Positions 1 to 18,277 of a stretch of 64,000 nt of DNA are shown here, piece by piece. The stretch comes from Glebionis coronaria (lineage: Eukaryota > Streptophyta > Magnoliopsida > Asterales > Asteraceae). The notes under the pieces are model-generated. The model saw nothing but the letters and a program-made list of their open reading frames with translations. It was not told the DNA's origin and did no database searches. Positions within the stretch are counted from its first letter, which is position 1. The number at the start of each line of letters is the position of its first letter. The DNA is taken from NCBI GenBank assembly GCA_025667525.1, contig CM046877.1:34802255-34866254 (forward strand), read 5' to 3'. The position numbers were made by a program, and so were the translations under genes.

Positions 1-1703
1 CATGATTTTATCCTAGCAAACGATCTTGATTTATAAAACTAGAAGTACGGGTCTCTAGACGACCCGACTAGCTTTCTAATGGTGCTTTTAGTTTGTGCCA
101 CGAATCACTTTTGAGCTCGCTATTTACTTTCGAAAACAAATAACCACATAGAACTTCCCACCGTTAGTTTAGGTCTTGCCACCGCTTTCTTATAGTAGCC
201 ACTGTTGGAAAATTGTAAAAGAAAGGGTCGTAACTAATAACTTTCCATGTATATACAATGTTTCATGTTCCCTCACACTTGACAACCTTGTCTCATGTTT
301 CCACAACACTAACATATTTTGATACCTTAAAGGAGACATGTTTTACTTTTAGAAACACTTTAATTAAATGTTTAATTTAATTATTTAATTTAATTATTTA
401 ATTATTTTTATAATATATTTAGGATATTTGACCCGTTAATTGACCCGAATAAATAAACTGGCCCGACAACAAAATATTTAGTATTCCTAAATATATCCTG
501 ATTGAACGACTACATTATTATTAAAACACTAAAACTTTCACAATTATTATAACCACCGATTTATTTAATAAACTCAAACATATACTAGGGGATTATATAC
601 AACATATATTATTGTGTACAATTGGAAACTTGTAAGACTTTTATGAAACATTATATTTATAAGTCTTAATTAAATAAAAATCATTTTATTTAATTCATTT
701 AAACTATTACCATTCAACCAAGGTAAATACACTTTATAAAATTAAAAGTGTACATGTTTCGATAACTCTATATAAGTTTAACACTCAAAATAATAACAAC
801 TTAATTAATCTGTGATCATGCATTTTCATCAACTGCATTATATGTGCATTTTATTTGTGCATCTACTGAGTCACACATAAATTACTTAGGTAATTCTACT
901 ACTTCGTGATCATACTGTGCCAGCATACTCAGTGACTTATTACTATTGCTCCATTATTGAGGTGAGTTCATGGCCCCATCTTTACTGTTTTATAACTGGG
1001 GGTGATAACATACAAAAACTATATATATTTTAAATATGCAAAACATGCACTGATGACAACAACAACTTAGTGCCTATTGTTTGCCCCATACCCGTGGACT
1101 TTAATAGTTAATAGTGTAGCACGAAATGTGTGAATAGATTTATTTGGGTATTGACAACACCCGGCCTGCGTGACTTGCTATCACGAAACGCTTAGGCCAA
1201 GCAACAGGTTTACGTCATTTTCGGACTGAGGGAACAACATCAGGACAGATCCAAATGGGCGTACTGAACAACTTTTTGTCTAGCTTCTATTATAGAGCAA
1301 TAGGAACTACTATGGTATTGGACTGTGATTGACTTACCACGATTGTGATGTTTAGCATATTATCAACATATTATTAACTTATTATTAAACTGAACCTGTG
1401 AATTCACCAACTTCGTGTTGAACCCCACATTTTACTCTATATGTTTTCTCAAGAAAATAAAGCAAGTTCATGCATTGGATTCCAGCATCATAGGAAGCAT
1501 CATCTTTACCATCGGGCTGGGATATTTCTACAAATAAAAACAAATGTTGATTTCAAGACAATTTATTAAATTTGTACATTTGATTCATGTAATATAATAA
1601 ATGATACTTTATGATCATGCTCTGTATACTATTTGCTATCGATCCACCAAAGTAACACCCCAATTACTATTCCATTGCATTTGACCAACTTGGGGGTGTT
1701 ACA
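1..1703 (+). mobile_element. 3' part of a long Ty3/Gypsy-type LTR (left side outside window)
   Basis: Non-coding, AT-rich DNA that ends in GGGGGTGTTACA at 1691-1703, the usual right end of long TGTAACACCCC-type Gypsy LTRs. Around 960-1000 and 1400-1460 it has phrases (a ggtgagttcat segment, and a caccaacttcgtgttgaa segment followed by tttctcaag) that match the style of the complete solo LTR at 39828-55791, which contains caccaactttgtgttgac and tttctcagg near its right end. I infer the same broad family. The left end is outside the window, so it cannot be told whether this is a solo LTR or belongs to a full element. No credible coding sequence is present. Confidence 0.55.
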
Positions 1704-2615
1704 GATGCAAGCAAAGGAGTATTAGTTTCAAGGAAATAATACTCAAAAGGTTTTGTCTCATCGAATCAAGAAAGAGGTTTTCGATCCAGAGTTCACAGAT
1801 TTAACTCAAGAAGACAATTATTGTTGCTGCAGAACAAAATGAATGTTCACAAGACACAAGAAGACCATAATTTGAAGACAAAGATGATGTTCATGAAACT
1901 TGAAGGTTATCTTATCAGAAGAAGATCTGTATAAAAGTGTTTGGCTACATTCAGTTGGATATAAGTACAAATTACCAAGTTCAATCCAAGTTTGAAGAGA
2001 AGACTGAAGACATGTATTCTAATACATTCAGTACAAAGAGAAACAAGAAGAAAACAAGTTGTCATTCTTGTTTAGGAGATGATTGTTGGGAATTATTTGT
2101 AAAGTACCAAGTACTGTTAGTGTAAGTGTAAGTATTGTTAGTGTTGGCAAGTACCGTTAGTGTTAACGAGGTACATAGCAAGTATTGTTAGTGTTAAGTA
2201 CAAGTACTGCTATATTGATTAGGACGAATATATCTTTGTATAAGATATGTCATAGTTATAGTTAGAGTATATCTTATGTGATATACTTAATAGTTTAGAA
2301 TATTGATAATATATCGTGTGTGATATACTTATCTTTATAGAATATTCTAATAGATTCTAGGGTTCCTTACTATATAATAGGAACATAGGTACGATGACAT
2401 TCATGTACCTCATTCAAGTCGATTAATAAGAGAATCGAATAGGTACGATGACATTCATGTACCTCATTCAAGTCGATTAATAAGAGAATCGAATAGTTAA
2501 ATGTAATTCTGTTCTTCTGTGCTTTATAAGTTAGATTCCACATAACTTATTTAGTTGAGTAAGAGTTCTCAAAGTGTTTTAGTTTGATTACAAACTACTA
2601 TACTAATTCTTAACA
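1704..2615 (+). mobile_element. Copia-like 3' tail plus LTR, truncated
   Basis: Positions 1704-2083 look like the untranslated tail of a Copia element, ending in a purine-rich tract (aggagatgat). An LTR-like block follows, from TGTTGGGAATT at 2084 to TTCTTAACA at 2615, about 532 bp with TG...CA ends. The region 2100-2210 is rich in short gtactgttagtg-like repeats, and 2387-2494 is a perfect tandem duplication. No coding part of this element is seen; the Gypsy LTR that ends at 1703 abuts the tail. The short open frame at 1937-2125 is not a gene. The boundaries are inferred from end motifs only, because no second LTR is available for comparison. Confidence 0.5.
2387..2494 (+). repeat. Perfect 54-bp tandem duplication
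   Basis: The 54-bp unit at 2387-2440 (starting aggtacgatgacat) is repeated without change at 2441-2494, inside the Copia-like LTR. Each unit contains an internal inverted pair (aggtac...gtacct). Confidence 0.95.
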
Positions 2616-2791
2616 GAGTATAGATCCATTCAAATGGATCAACATGAGTCAACTCAAAAATTGAATCGAATACAAATATGTTTTTAGTTCAATTTGATTT
2701 TCGAATTAATCTAAAAAATTTCTTCATTAATAACTACAATACGAAAATCAAAGAATCCAAGAACCAAAGCACTGAACACCTTTAACAAGAA
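2616..2791. other. Short host spacer before the LINE
   Basis: AT-rich DNA without a recognisable gene. Its last 17 bases (2775-2791, aacacctttaacaagaa) are the left target-site copy of the LINE; the right copy is at 10219-10235. Confidence 0.7.
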
Positions 2792-3435
2792 AACCATATC
2801 TAAACGATAACGACAGAATTAGTGGAGGATAATCCTTTGGCAAAACCCTAAAAATGGCGGCTACATTTTTTTCGGATCTCTCTTCTCAATTTTGATACAC
2901 TACCCTTCATGTATTCGTGTGTCTAAAGAACTTGTCGTATGTGATTATCATCCTTGTGATTGATTGCCAGAACGAGCATCTTTATTCGCTTGTAATCCGG
3001 AGCCATAGAGATCGATCTTGTTGGGGGGGGGGGGGTTCCTCTTGTTGCTGTTCTTTTCATGGTGGCCATTCAAACCATATTTGATTAATTTTCATCCTGT
3101 TTGTTCATCATTCCTTGAATAACGTTGGATTTATGTCTTGAACACCAGTTCTTGTTCTTCCATTTGTTGTTGATGAGGATTAAACGTAGTTGCAGAATTA
3201 GGGCTCCATCTTCGGGTTAGAGTTCTAGTCGGTTTGATATTCATCCCCATTAGCTTCATTGGGTTAACAAATTGGTATTCGACTTCAGATCCCTCTTTAT
3301 TTAGATCGACATGTTTATTAGGTGATTTTATTTATTAAGGTTTTGTTTTTGGCTGCTGCGACGTTTCATTTTTTAGGGTTTACTGGTTCACTTTGTTACT
3401 GTTTTATTTTTGGGTCGTTTTCTTTTGGTAGTATC

Positions 3436-4468
3436 ATGAGGAGATCGTATTCTATGGAGGATGAGGTGGAGCGCATTGCTAAATATGTGTTCGTTACGAA
3501 TTTCTCTGATTCGTTCGGTTCGCGTGACCTTTGGAATATCTGTCAATCATACGGTAAGGTTGTGGATGTTTTCATTCCTAATCGTAAGGCTCAATCCGGT
3601 AAACTATTTGCATTTTTTCGCTTCATAAAGGTGGACAATTTAGATAGGCTGATTGGTAATTTATGTACTCTTTAGGTGGGTAGGTACCATATTCATGCTA
3701 ATGATGTTCGCTACAAACGGGCTAGGAAACCGACTCCAAAATCGGTTCATACATCTCATTTCTCTCAGGCTCGCAACGTATCCGTATGCTAAAGTGGTTA
3801 ACAATACCAAACCAACTAATAGGTTTTTCTGTACTTGGTGAACCGGTTTTACTACTGGATGAAATGTGTGGTAATGATGTAGATCTTTCGAGGAATGTTA
3901 TTGGTAAACTTAAGGAACTTAATTCAATCAATAATTCGAAGTCGATTCTTGCTAAGGAGGGTTTCGAGGTGATTAACCTTTTGTATTTAGGAGGGTTATG
4001 GGTAATGATCGAATTGCACAATAAGAAGGCACGGTCTAAATTTTGCTTCATTCTAGTGCCCGGTCTTAGTTCTAGGAACTTATGAAGGCTTTTGCTGATT
4101 TTGTTAGTACTAAATGTAGTGTGTGGGTAGATATTGAAGGGATTCCTTTGTGTGCGTGGTCTCCTCGTACGTTTTCTAGAATTAGGAATAAATGGGGTCA
4201 GGTTATGGATATTGAGGAAGCTACGGGTTCGTTTTTCTCTCGTAAGCGTTTATGTATCAAAACCAATGTCGAGAAGAACATCTTGGAATCTTTTAAGATC
4301 AGTTTTAAAGGTAAAACTTACATGGTGTGTGCCAAGGAGCTGTTCACTTGGTCTCCTTGCTTTGTTGATTTCAAGGAGAACGAGTACGCGTCGAATGAGG
4401 AACCTCAAGTTGGGAATATTTTGGGAGTAGTTGAAGAGAGTGATGAGATCAAAGCTGCTGATAGGTAA
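3436..4468 (+). pseudogene. LINE ORF1 remnant (RRM-like + DUF4283-like nucleic-acid-binding protein)
   Basis: The frame from ATG 3436 reads an RNA-recognition-motif-like segment (YVFVTNFSDSFGSRDLWNIC, then VVDVFIPN and FAFFRF, matching RNP2/RNP1 spacing). It stops with TAG at 3673-3675. Homology resumes in other frames at 3786-4083 and 4082-4468. The last part contains VWVDIEGIPLCAWSPRTF and a KRLCIKT segment typical of plant LINE DUF4283 regions. In plant L1 elements this ORF1 product binds the element RNA. At least two frameshifts and several stops are present. The start at 3436 is chosen because the RRM begins soon after it; the upstream extension to 3322 looks like leader sequence. Confidence 0.8.
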
Positions 4469-4489
4469 TTTGGATCGATTCGTTTCTTC

Positions 4490-5350
4490 TGATGAGATCA
4501 AAGCTGTTGTTGGGACTGTGGTACAAACAAATCCCCCGCCCCTGATGGACTTACCTTATAATTTATTAAGCATTTTTGGGAGCTTATTGGTTTTGATCTA
4601 TGTTCAGCGGTTCGTCATTTTTTTAGACAAGTACGCTTCCAAGGGGTTACAATTCTTCGTTCATTGCCTTAATTCCTGAAGTGTCAGATGCCAAATTTGT
4701 CTCGGATTTCAGACCTATCAGCTTAATTGGAAGTACTTACAAAGTCATTACTAAGGTTCTTGCAAACTGCCTTGGTTTTGTTATTTCGGACTTAGTATCT
4801 AATACACAGTCAACTTTTATCAAGAACCGTTAAATTCTTAACGACCCATTCATCCTTAATGTGATCATTTCTTAGTGCAAACGGAAGAAGAAACAATCCT
4901 TAATTTTTAAAGTTGACTTCGCTAAGGTGTATGATTCCGTTAGATGGGATTTTCTTTTAGAGTTTCTACACGCATTTGGTTTTGGAGCTAGATGGTGCTC
5001 TTGGATCAAAGGTATTTTTTTCTTCCAACATGGTTTCGATACTTATTAATGGAAGCCCTACGCGTGAGTTCCCTATATCATGTGGCCTCAAACAAGGAGA
5101 TCCTTTGGCTCCTTTACTTTTTATGTTGGTTATGGAGTCATTTCATCTTTCGGTGTCTCGGGCGGTAAATGATGGTTTTTTTTACCGGCCTTCATCTTCA
5201 AGACCAGTTAAAGATTTCCCATTTATTTTATGCAGATGATGTTATTTTGTTAGGTGATTGGTCCGCTGATAATTTGGCTAACCTTATTAAAATCCTTAAG
5301 TGCTTCCATCTCGCTTCAGGTTTAAAGATCAACATTCATAAGAGCCAACT
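4490..5350 (+). pseudogene. LINE reverse transcriptase, N-terminal and palm part (broken)
   Basis: Reading across frames gives the plant LINE RT order: a SDEIKAVVG-like region (4490), DFRPISLIGSTYKVITKVLA (about 4708-4770), an FVKAYD-like site now reading AKVYDSVRWDF (4921-4950), GLKQGDPLAPLLFMLVMESF (5090-5150), the catalytic FYADDVILLGDW box (5227-5265) and LKINIHKSQL (about 5320-5350). There are frameshifts near 4540, 4680, 4970 and 5190, and stops, so no active enzyme can be made. The coding region resumes at 8711, after the LTR element. The endonuclease that should precede RT is absent. Confidence 0.85.
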
Positions 5351-5725
5351 TGTTGGGAATTATAGACGGTGAGTTGATATGACAAAATAGATGAAGGACT
5401 TAATAATAAATAGTTAGCTTCTATAGTAAGCTAGGGTTGTGATGTAACCTCCCTGGTACCTCTATTATATATAGAGTGTTAGGCACATGGTTATTCATTC
5501 ATTCCAACACAATGTAAACCATAGGTGGGTGTGTGTGTGTTCCTCCTGGTGTCAAGCCTATAAGGCACCAGGAGTAGTTAGTAGCTTATTATTAAGCATC
5601 TTAATAGTAATCTTTATTAGTGAAAACCTTGTTCTTGGTTATGATTGTCCTAATTATTATTCCGATGTGCATGTTACAATCATGATCATGATATCCCAGA
5701 TGAGTCTAGATCCTAAGACTCAACA
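5351..5725 (+). repeat. 5' LTR of the nested non-autonomous element
   Basis: It starts TGTTGGGAATT and ends GACTCAACA. A TATA-like ctattatatatagagtg lies near 5462. A 9-bp stem (ctcctggtg/caccaggag, about 5542-5572) follows. The first base pair of the 3' LTR partner has mutated to TA, while this copy keeps TG. Confidence 0.92.
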
Positions 5726-5727
5726 AG

Positions 5728-5739
5728 TGGTATCAGACC
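5728..5739 (+). other. Primer-binding site, initiator tRNA-Met type
   Basis: tggtatcagacc two bases after the left LTR. It resembles the plant initiator-Met consensus tggtatcagagc, with a change near the end. Confidence 0.85.
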
Positions 5740-7384
5740 TTGTTGGCTCTCGATCTGGTTGATCTACAAGGTTTTCTATTAGTGTTAATTTTTGTTTTTC
5801 AATAAAGTTGCTGATCTAGGGTTTTTCCCAACAAACCGTAGATGATTGTTGCTGCTGTTCATATGATGTTGCTGTTGATGTTGCTACTGGTTCTTGGATG
5901 ATCATACTGGTTTCGGGGAGTTGATTCTTGAATCAACAATAAACCCCGTATGATCATGATGGTTGTTTCAGAATGATGGTTTCCATAGCAGATTCGATGT
6001 CACAAGGGTTTTATGCAAACCTTAATTCTGGATCATGTCTTTGTTGCTGCTGATGATGTTGTTACTGTTACTTTGATGCTTTTGACCAATGAGGCTGCCA
6101 TGATGTTCTGTTCGTTATGTGATATTTAGGGTTTGATTAAAACCCTAGAAATCACATGGTGATTGTCCTGTTTGTAGCAATACATATATGACTGCCGATG
6201 ATTTGAATCATACATCTGTAGAGGGAGCAATTCTGAAACCCCAATTCTGGTCAAAAGAGAAGGTCGAGATAATAGGGTTTCTGGTAAAGAAGTAGCAGAC
6301 GTGATTGGTTGTATTATGGTCCAAGACATTGTGAAAAGTACTGATTGTTTTATTCACTCCTAAACGCGAAGTCAATAAAAACGGGTACAATGTTTTGATG
6401 GTAAGTTATTTCACGTGGGTAAAAGAGAGGCCTCAATTGTACGTGAGTTGTTTCTAAGCTGCAAAGATCGAGTCATGATCACAACAGGGTTGGTTTTTGT
6501 TGTTGAAGTATGATCATATGGTCCAAAGAAGCAGACTACACTGACTATGGTCCCAATAGGTTTGCATTAGTACTACTCAAACATGATGCTACCCTACGTG
6601 ATGTAGTAAGTACTACTTACCATGATTTTACTGTTTATGTGACTTTGTTGCGCGTAATTCTTGGTGATATGAATTTGGATGTGATTTCGTTATGAACGTG
6701 TTTATGGCAACGTTATTAAATTGATGTGATTTGTGGGAAATATAGTCCACTTGATGAAACGTGTATATCCTAAAGATTAGGTCAAAAACGTGTGATTCAA
6801 AATGGAAATTATTACACACGTTTGAATTTACTGCTGTTGACTCCTAAGGTTTAGGAAATTTATTCTCATTAAACGTGGAGGTCTTATTCTTCTGATTTTT
6901 AGGGATATACTATATATTTGATATTCTGGTTGATAAAATCCACGAGTCCTCACCTCGTTATTTATGGAAGCAGTTTAAGTTGCTGATTTTTAGTATGTGA
7001 AATAAATGTGACGTGGTTAATATGGGATCAAATATTAAAGGTGGACATTCTAAGTTCAACGTGGGATGTATATATGGCATGCTACTTTCATGGGATGTGA
7101 ATTATTTCGAGAGTTTGGTAATCACGTTTGCGGTTTTAAATTGTTATGGGCTGTGGATGTGTATACTTAGATGGGATTAAGTCACGAGTCCTGTTTATAT
7201 TATTTTGCCCAGCGTTTTTCACAGCAACAAAATGAGTGACTGGAATATGTCGCTAAAGATAAATAAAGGATGGATCGTTTGGTAATAGCAACAGCTTCAG
7301 TGACAGTGTGGTGACAGTTGGTTAAAAAAAATTATAAAATGAAAAAAAAAACAAAAGAAAAAAAAGGAAAAAAAGAGGTTTGAG

Positions 7385-7640
7385 ATGCTACTGGTAGGTT
7401 ATGCTGTTCCTACTGGTGAGCTATGATTCCTACGGGTCATATATTATTCATGTTGGTGTTCTCGGTTCCTCCTGGTAATATTCGATGGTTCCTCCTGGTT
7501 AAATCATCAGTTCCTACTGGTCGGTTGCTACTAGTCGGTTGCTATTGGTCCGTACCACTGGTTGATTCCTACTGGTTTGTTCCTATTGGTAGGCTTCGGT
7601 TCTTACTTGATTATGGTTCCTGCTGGCTTGTTGTATACTA
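7385..7640 (+). repeat. Degenerate tandem array of a ttcctactggt-like motif
   Basis: About fifteen imperfect copies of a motif like gttcctactggt / ttcctcctggt occur at variable spacing. The same core (ttcctcctggt) occurs inside both LTRs of the surrounding element (about 5539 and 8519). The open frame across it (7423-7641) is repetitive and is not treated as a gene. Confidence 0.8.
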
Positions 7641-8333
7641 ACTTTCTTAGGTCGGTTTTGGTTCCTCCTAGTCAAGTAAGATTGCTACTACTCTGATTTA
7701 GTGACTAGTATGATGTCACTACTGTTACGGGATGAGGAGTTCTCAGCCATCATCATTTCGTTGTGTAGATTCATTGACGAAGACGCTTGATTATTACTTA
7801 TTTGATGTTGTAGTTGATTTTCACAGGTTTTGTGTTCTTATCATATCATAAAAGGCGTGGTGAACCTTTTAAGATAACTTGCTTGGTTTGTATGGTGACG
7901 AAGACTTGACGTATCTAGCGAAGAGGTACGATCTATTCATATCTTAGAAGGAGTAGTAGCTTTTTTAAGATAACTTGCTCTATGTGTACATTTGCTATCA
8001 CTTGAAGGAGTTACGTTATTGTGTTTAGTGTCTCATTTATTTGAAGATTTTGTTCGTGCTCGACGTTACGTGGTTAGTGCAAGACATAAGACACAAGTTT
8101 GGGAGATTCCACTTCTTCATCAAATTAGTTATACTTGATTTTCTTCATCAGTGATCACTCCAAGGAGCCTATTCGATTCGACATGCACTTCTTAAGGGGA
8201 AGACGATCCCTTTTGAGTTGATGTGACAAAAAAGGGAAGAATGCATGGATCGAGGGGAAGCTTAGCCTTCATCTATATTAGCTTCAGGGGAAGCTTGTGC
8301 TTATGGGTTTTGTCAAATCAACTAGGGAAAGAT

Positions 8334-8705
8334 TATTGGTAATTATAGACGGTGAGTTGATATGACAAAATAGATGAAGGACTTAATAATAAATAGTTAG
8401 CTTCTATAGTAAGCTAGGGTTGTGATGTAACCCTAGTACCTCTATTATATAAAGAGGGTTAGGCACACATGGTTATTCATTCATTCTAACACAATGTAAA
8501 CCATAGGTGTGTGTGTGTGTTCCTCCTGGTGTCAAGCCTATAAGGCACCAGGAGTAGTTAGTAGCTTATTATTAAGCATCTTAATAGTAATCTTTATTAG
8601 TGAAAACCTGGTTCTTGGTTATGATTGTCTTAATTATTATTCCGCTGTGCATGTTACAATCATGATCATGATATCCCAGATGAGTCTAGATCCTAAGACT
8701 CAACA
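8334..8705 (+). repeat. 3' LTR of the nested non-autonomous element
   Basis: Matches 5351-5725 from position 2 to the CAACA end, with roughly ten substitutions and three small indels. The terminal TG has become TA. The right target copy CAACT follows at 8706-8710, and the LINE frame resumes with GMGIGV-type residues. Confidence 0.92.
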
Positions 8706-8710
8706 CAACT

Positions 8711-10133
8711 GATGGGTATAGGTGTTTCTGAGGATATCGTTCGTCATGGTGCTTCCTCTATCGGATGTGCGATTTTATCTACTCCGTTCAAGTATTTAGG
8801 TGTTGACGTTGCTGGTCCTATGACCAGGCAGTCTGCGCGGGCCGATGTCATGCAGAAAGTTCAATCACGGCTTTCAAGATGGAAAGCAAAAACTCTTTCA
8901 GTAGGTGGTAGATTAACTCTTTTGAAAGCTGTTCTCGGTGCCACCCCTTTGTTCACTATGTCAATTTATAAGGTGCCGTTAGGGGTTTTGCGTGGCCTCG
9001 AGAGGATTCATAGTAAGTTTTTTTGTTGGTGCTAATCAATTGAAAAGGAAGACTTCTTGGATTGCGTGGGAGCAAGTTCTGGCTGCCAAAAACGAGGGGG
9101 ATTAGGGGTTTCTAGTTTCTTTGCTTTAAATCGTGCTTTACTTCTCAAATGGGTATGGCGATTTAAATCCCAAGATGGGTCTCTATGGTTTCATGTCATA
9201 CGTGCTTTATATAGCAACTCGACTGAGAAACATGGGTTGTGCTCTTCCTCTTGTTGGAGTTCCATTCTTCGTGAGGTCCGTGCCTTAGATACTAAAGGAT
9301 TTAAGTTCCTTTCTCATTGTAGAATTCGTGTGGGAGATGGTTCCAAGACCATGTTCTGGTTAGACCCTTGGATATATGATATAGTCCTTTGTGATCGGTT
9401 CCCTCGTGTGCTTGCTTTAGAGGCTGCCAATGAGGTCTTGGTTTCCGATAAGATGAGTGCACCTTCGTTATGCACGTCGTTTCGCAGGAAGATTCGTGAT
9501 GGGGCAGAGATGCAGCAATGGGAAGATTCTCTTTCCATTAGAGATCCTATTAGGTTGTCTCTTTCTTCAAACAGATGGGTATGTGATCTTAAATGGCGAG
9601 GTATGTTTTGTGTTAAATATATTCGTTTGGCTCTCGGCGACATGTTCCTTCCTAATTCGAATAATGCTACACGTTGGGTGAAATGTGTTCCTATTAAAGT
9701 TAACGTGTTTGTTTGGCGGACACGTTATGATCGGCTCCCTAATCGGCTTAATCTTAGTAAAAGAGGTATTTATGTGATTTCTGATGTTTGTCCGGTGTGC
9801 GACTCGGTTATTGAAGACGCGCCTCATTTATTTTTCGGTTGTTCCTTGGCTAAGGATATTTTGGTTTTGATATCTCGTTGGTGGAATATCCTTTGATCCG
9901 AGTTAGTTTCTTTTTCTCAGTGGGAGTCTTGGTTGCTTTCAATCCGGATGCCGACCAAGCTTAAATCCTTATTGGAGGGCGTGCTCTTCACAGTATGGTG
10001 GTTAATTTGGTCTTTTCGGAATAAAATCATATTTGATGATTCTCCTCCACGGCGGTCTCGGATTTTTGATGACGTTGTTTCTTTCTCCTATAATTGGTGT
10101 GCCAATCGTTGTTCTAAATTTATTTCTAAGTAG
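8711..10133 (+). pseudogene. LINE reverse transcriptase C-terminal part and zf-RVT zinc-binding domain
   Basis: This continues the LINE ORF2 from 5350. First comes an RT thumb segment (FKYLGVDVAGPM, then SRLSRWKAKTLSVGGRLTLL, 8780-8930). A frameshift follows near 9033. Then 9057-9896 has GGLGVSSFFALNRALLLKW and RVGDGSKTMFWLDPW, and ends with the RVT zinc-binding domain. The zinc ligands are visible as CPVC, then H, then C (about 9790-9845), preceded by a VNVFVWRTRYDRLPNRLNL segment. A stop at 9894 and a frameshift interrupt the last part (9933-10133, SFRNKIIFDD). The polyadenylation-like taataaaag follows at about 10191. Confidence 0.88.
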
Positions 10134-10235
10134 ATTTAGTTTAAGAACCCATATTTAATTTCCTTGTAATGTTTCTAGCGCCTTACTAGTTTTAATAAAA
10201 GTTGTCGTTAACAAAAATAACACCTTTAACAAGAA

Positions 10236-10676
10236 GCGAAGGTGTGTTTTTTTCAACTGAATCTTAATAACTATAGTACAAATTAAATTAAAAAAATTCA
10301 TTTACAAAAATTTAGTTGAACAATTTAAACTTTAAACCGAAAAAATTAATAATCTCAAAATTTAAGTAATTTTGTATGTAAAAGTTTAGTGGGTGTTTGA
10401 AATTGCATTTGAAATAGTAATCTTGTATGTAAAACCTTAAACCACGTTTTATAACCGTTGATTATCTGATAACTTTTTTTAAAAACGAATAATTTATTTT
10501 TTTAATAAGCAATATTTAGCTGCCTATTTAATCCTTAACAAATTTAAGTCAAATTTACACAATTCACCCTTGAAAAACAAAAAATTACAAAAAAACACCC
10601 TCACATCTTCAACCTCTATCCAACAAAACTCATCAAAACACAGACAAGACTTTGAGTTCAGATAACAACAGCAACA
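10236..10676. promoter_or_regulatory. Upstream region of the lysyl-tRNA synthetase gene
   Basis: About 440 bp between the LINE target copy and the gene start. It is AT-rich and has no clear TATA box. A C/A-rich stretch (about 10560-10660, with caccctcacatcttcaacctc) precedes the ATG and is a plausible leader. The LINE lies directly upstream, so the promoter is either short or overlaps LINE sequence. Confidence 0.4.
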
Positions 10677-17478
<6,802 letters not shown>

Positions 17479-18063
17479 AGTCACGAGCAACACCAAGTTT
17501 TGAACTTTAAGGTTTGTTTTACTTCAGTTATATATCGAGATTATAATCCATTTTTGTAATTTAGCCATGCCGCTGATCATTAGAACATTTTTTGTCTAGC
17601 GTGCTCATTATTGTAAGTTGTTAACAAACAAGTGCCCACAAAAATTTGTTCCGGGTTACATAACTTGATTAAAATGCTTGACTAAGCTTCAAACACCGTA
17701 TGTTATTGATTTCCGTATCAACTAGATAAGTTATTGTTGTTAGTTTCTTGCTTTTATATGGCGTGCTACCGGATTTTGTGCAGAAGTTGCTTATAGATTA
17801 CAATGTCCTAAATTTGTTAGTTTTACAAGTCATTCATAATGAATGATCATTTAACCACTTTATATTAGATTCCTTATTTGCATACATGTCTTAATATTGA
17901 ATAAAAATAAAATAATTTTTCTTGGCTAGCGTATGTAGATTGTAGATGTCATCCATGTATTAATACATTTTGTGTATACTATAGTTAGACAGAAAAAAAG
18001 TTGAATGACGAAAATGCTTTTATATAGGCGATATATTGTCAAAGGTGTTTTGGTCATCCAGTT

Positions 18064-18094
<31 letters not shown>

Positions 18095-18262
18095 CCCAAC
18101 TTGGCACAAATGAAACTAGGTAGGTTGGTATGATATGGTGTGTTTGATGTAAAGCTTATGATATCATAAGAGTTTTTAAATAAAATTTGCTTTTTAAATA
18201 CTCCTGGATGATAATATTGGTATTTTAGAGCTTTCAAGAACTATAATCTCTTATAATATAAG
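17479..18262. other. 3' flank of lysyl-tRNA synthetase
   Basis: 3' untranslated and intergenic DNA. AATAAA overlaps the stop codon (17473-17478, caataaag), and further A/T-rich signals (gaataaaaataaaataat) lie near 17898. A 29-base T run sits at 18066-18094. No gene is seen. Confidence 0.6.
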
Positions 18263-18277
18263 CTCATTGTAGAGAAC

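Larger units (their letters stand above)
5351..8705 (+). mobile_element. Non-autonomous LTR retrotransposon (LARD/TRIM-like) nested in the LINE
   Basis: Two LTRs of 375 bp (5351-5725) and 372 bp (8334-8705), about 97% alike by eye, are flanked by the 5-bp target duplication CAACT (5346-5350 and 8706-8710). A primer-binding site complementary to initiator tRNA-Met follows the left LTR (tggtatcagacc, 5728-5739). A purine tract (agggaaagat) precedes the right LTR. The 2.6-kb interior has no gag or pol; its open frames are short and unlike known proteins. Mobility would depend on enzymes from another element. The insertion splits the LINE RT cleanly between codons for LINE-typical residues. Confidence 0.92.
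2792..10218 (+). mobile_element. L1-type LINE retrotransposon, internally deleted, split by an LTR element
   Basis: A non-LTR retrotransposon flanked by a 17-bp direct repeat (aacacctttaacaagaa at 2775-2791 and 10219-10235). In order it holds a 5' leader with a poly-G run near 3022-3034, a decayed ORF1 (RRM-like then DUF4283-like), reverse transcriptase pieces, a C-terminal zinc-binding domain, and a 3' end with taataaaag and an A-rich tail. Without the 3.36-kb insertion at 5351-8705 it is about 4.07 kb, short for plant L1 elements, because the end of ORF1 and the endonuclease are missing. Many stops and frameshifts show that it is dead. Confidence 0.9.

Noticed and set aside
3022..3034. Poly-G run as a functional signal
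   Set aside because: A homopolymer in a dead LINE leader; probably slippage or a base-calling issue.
7423..7641. 72-codon frame in the LARD interior
   Set aside because: Generated by the ttcctactggt-like repeat; no start context and no domain.
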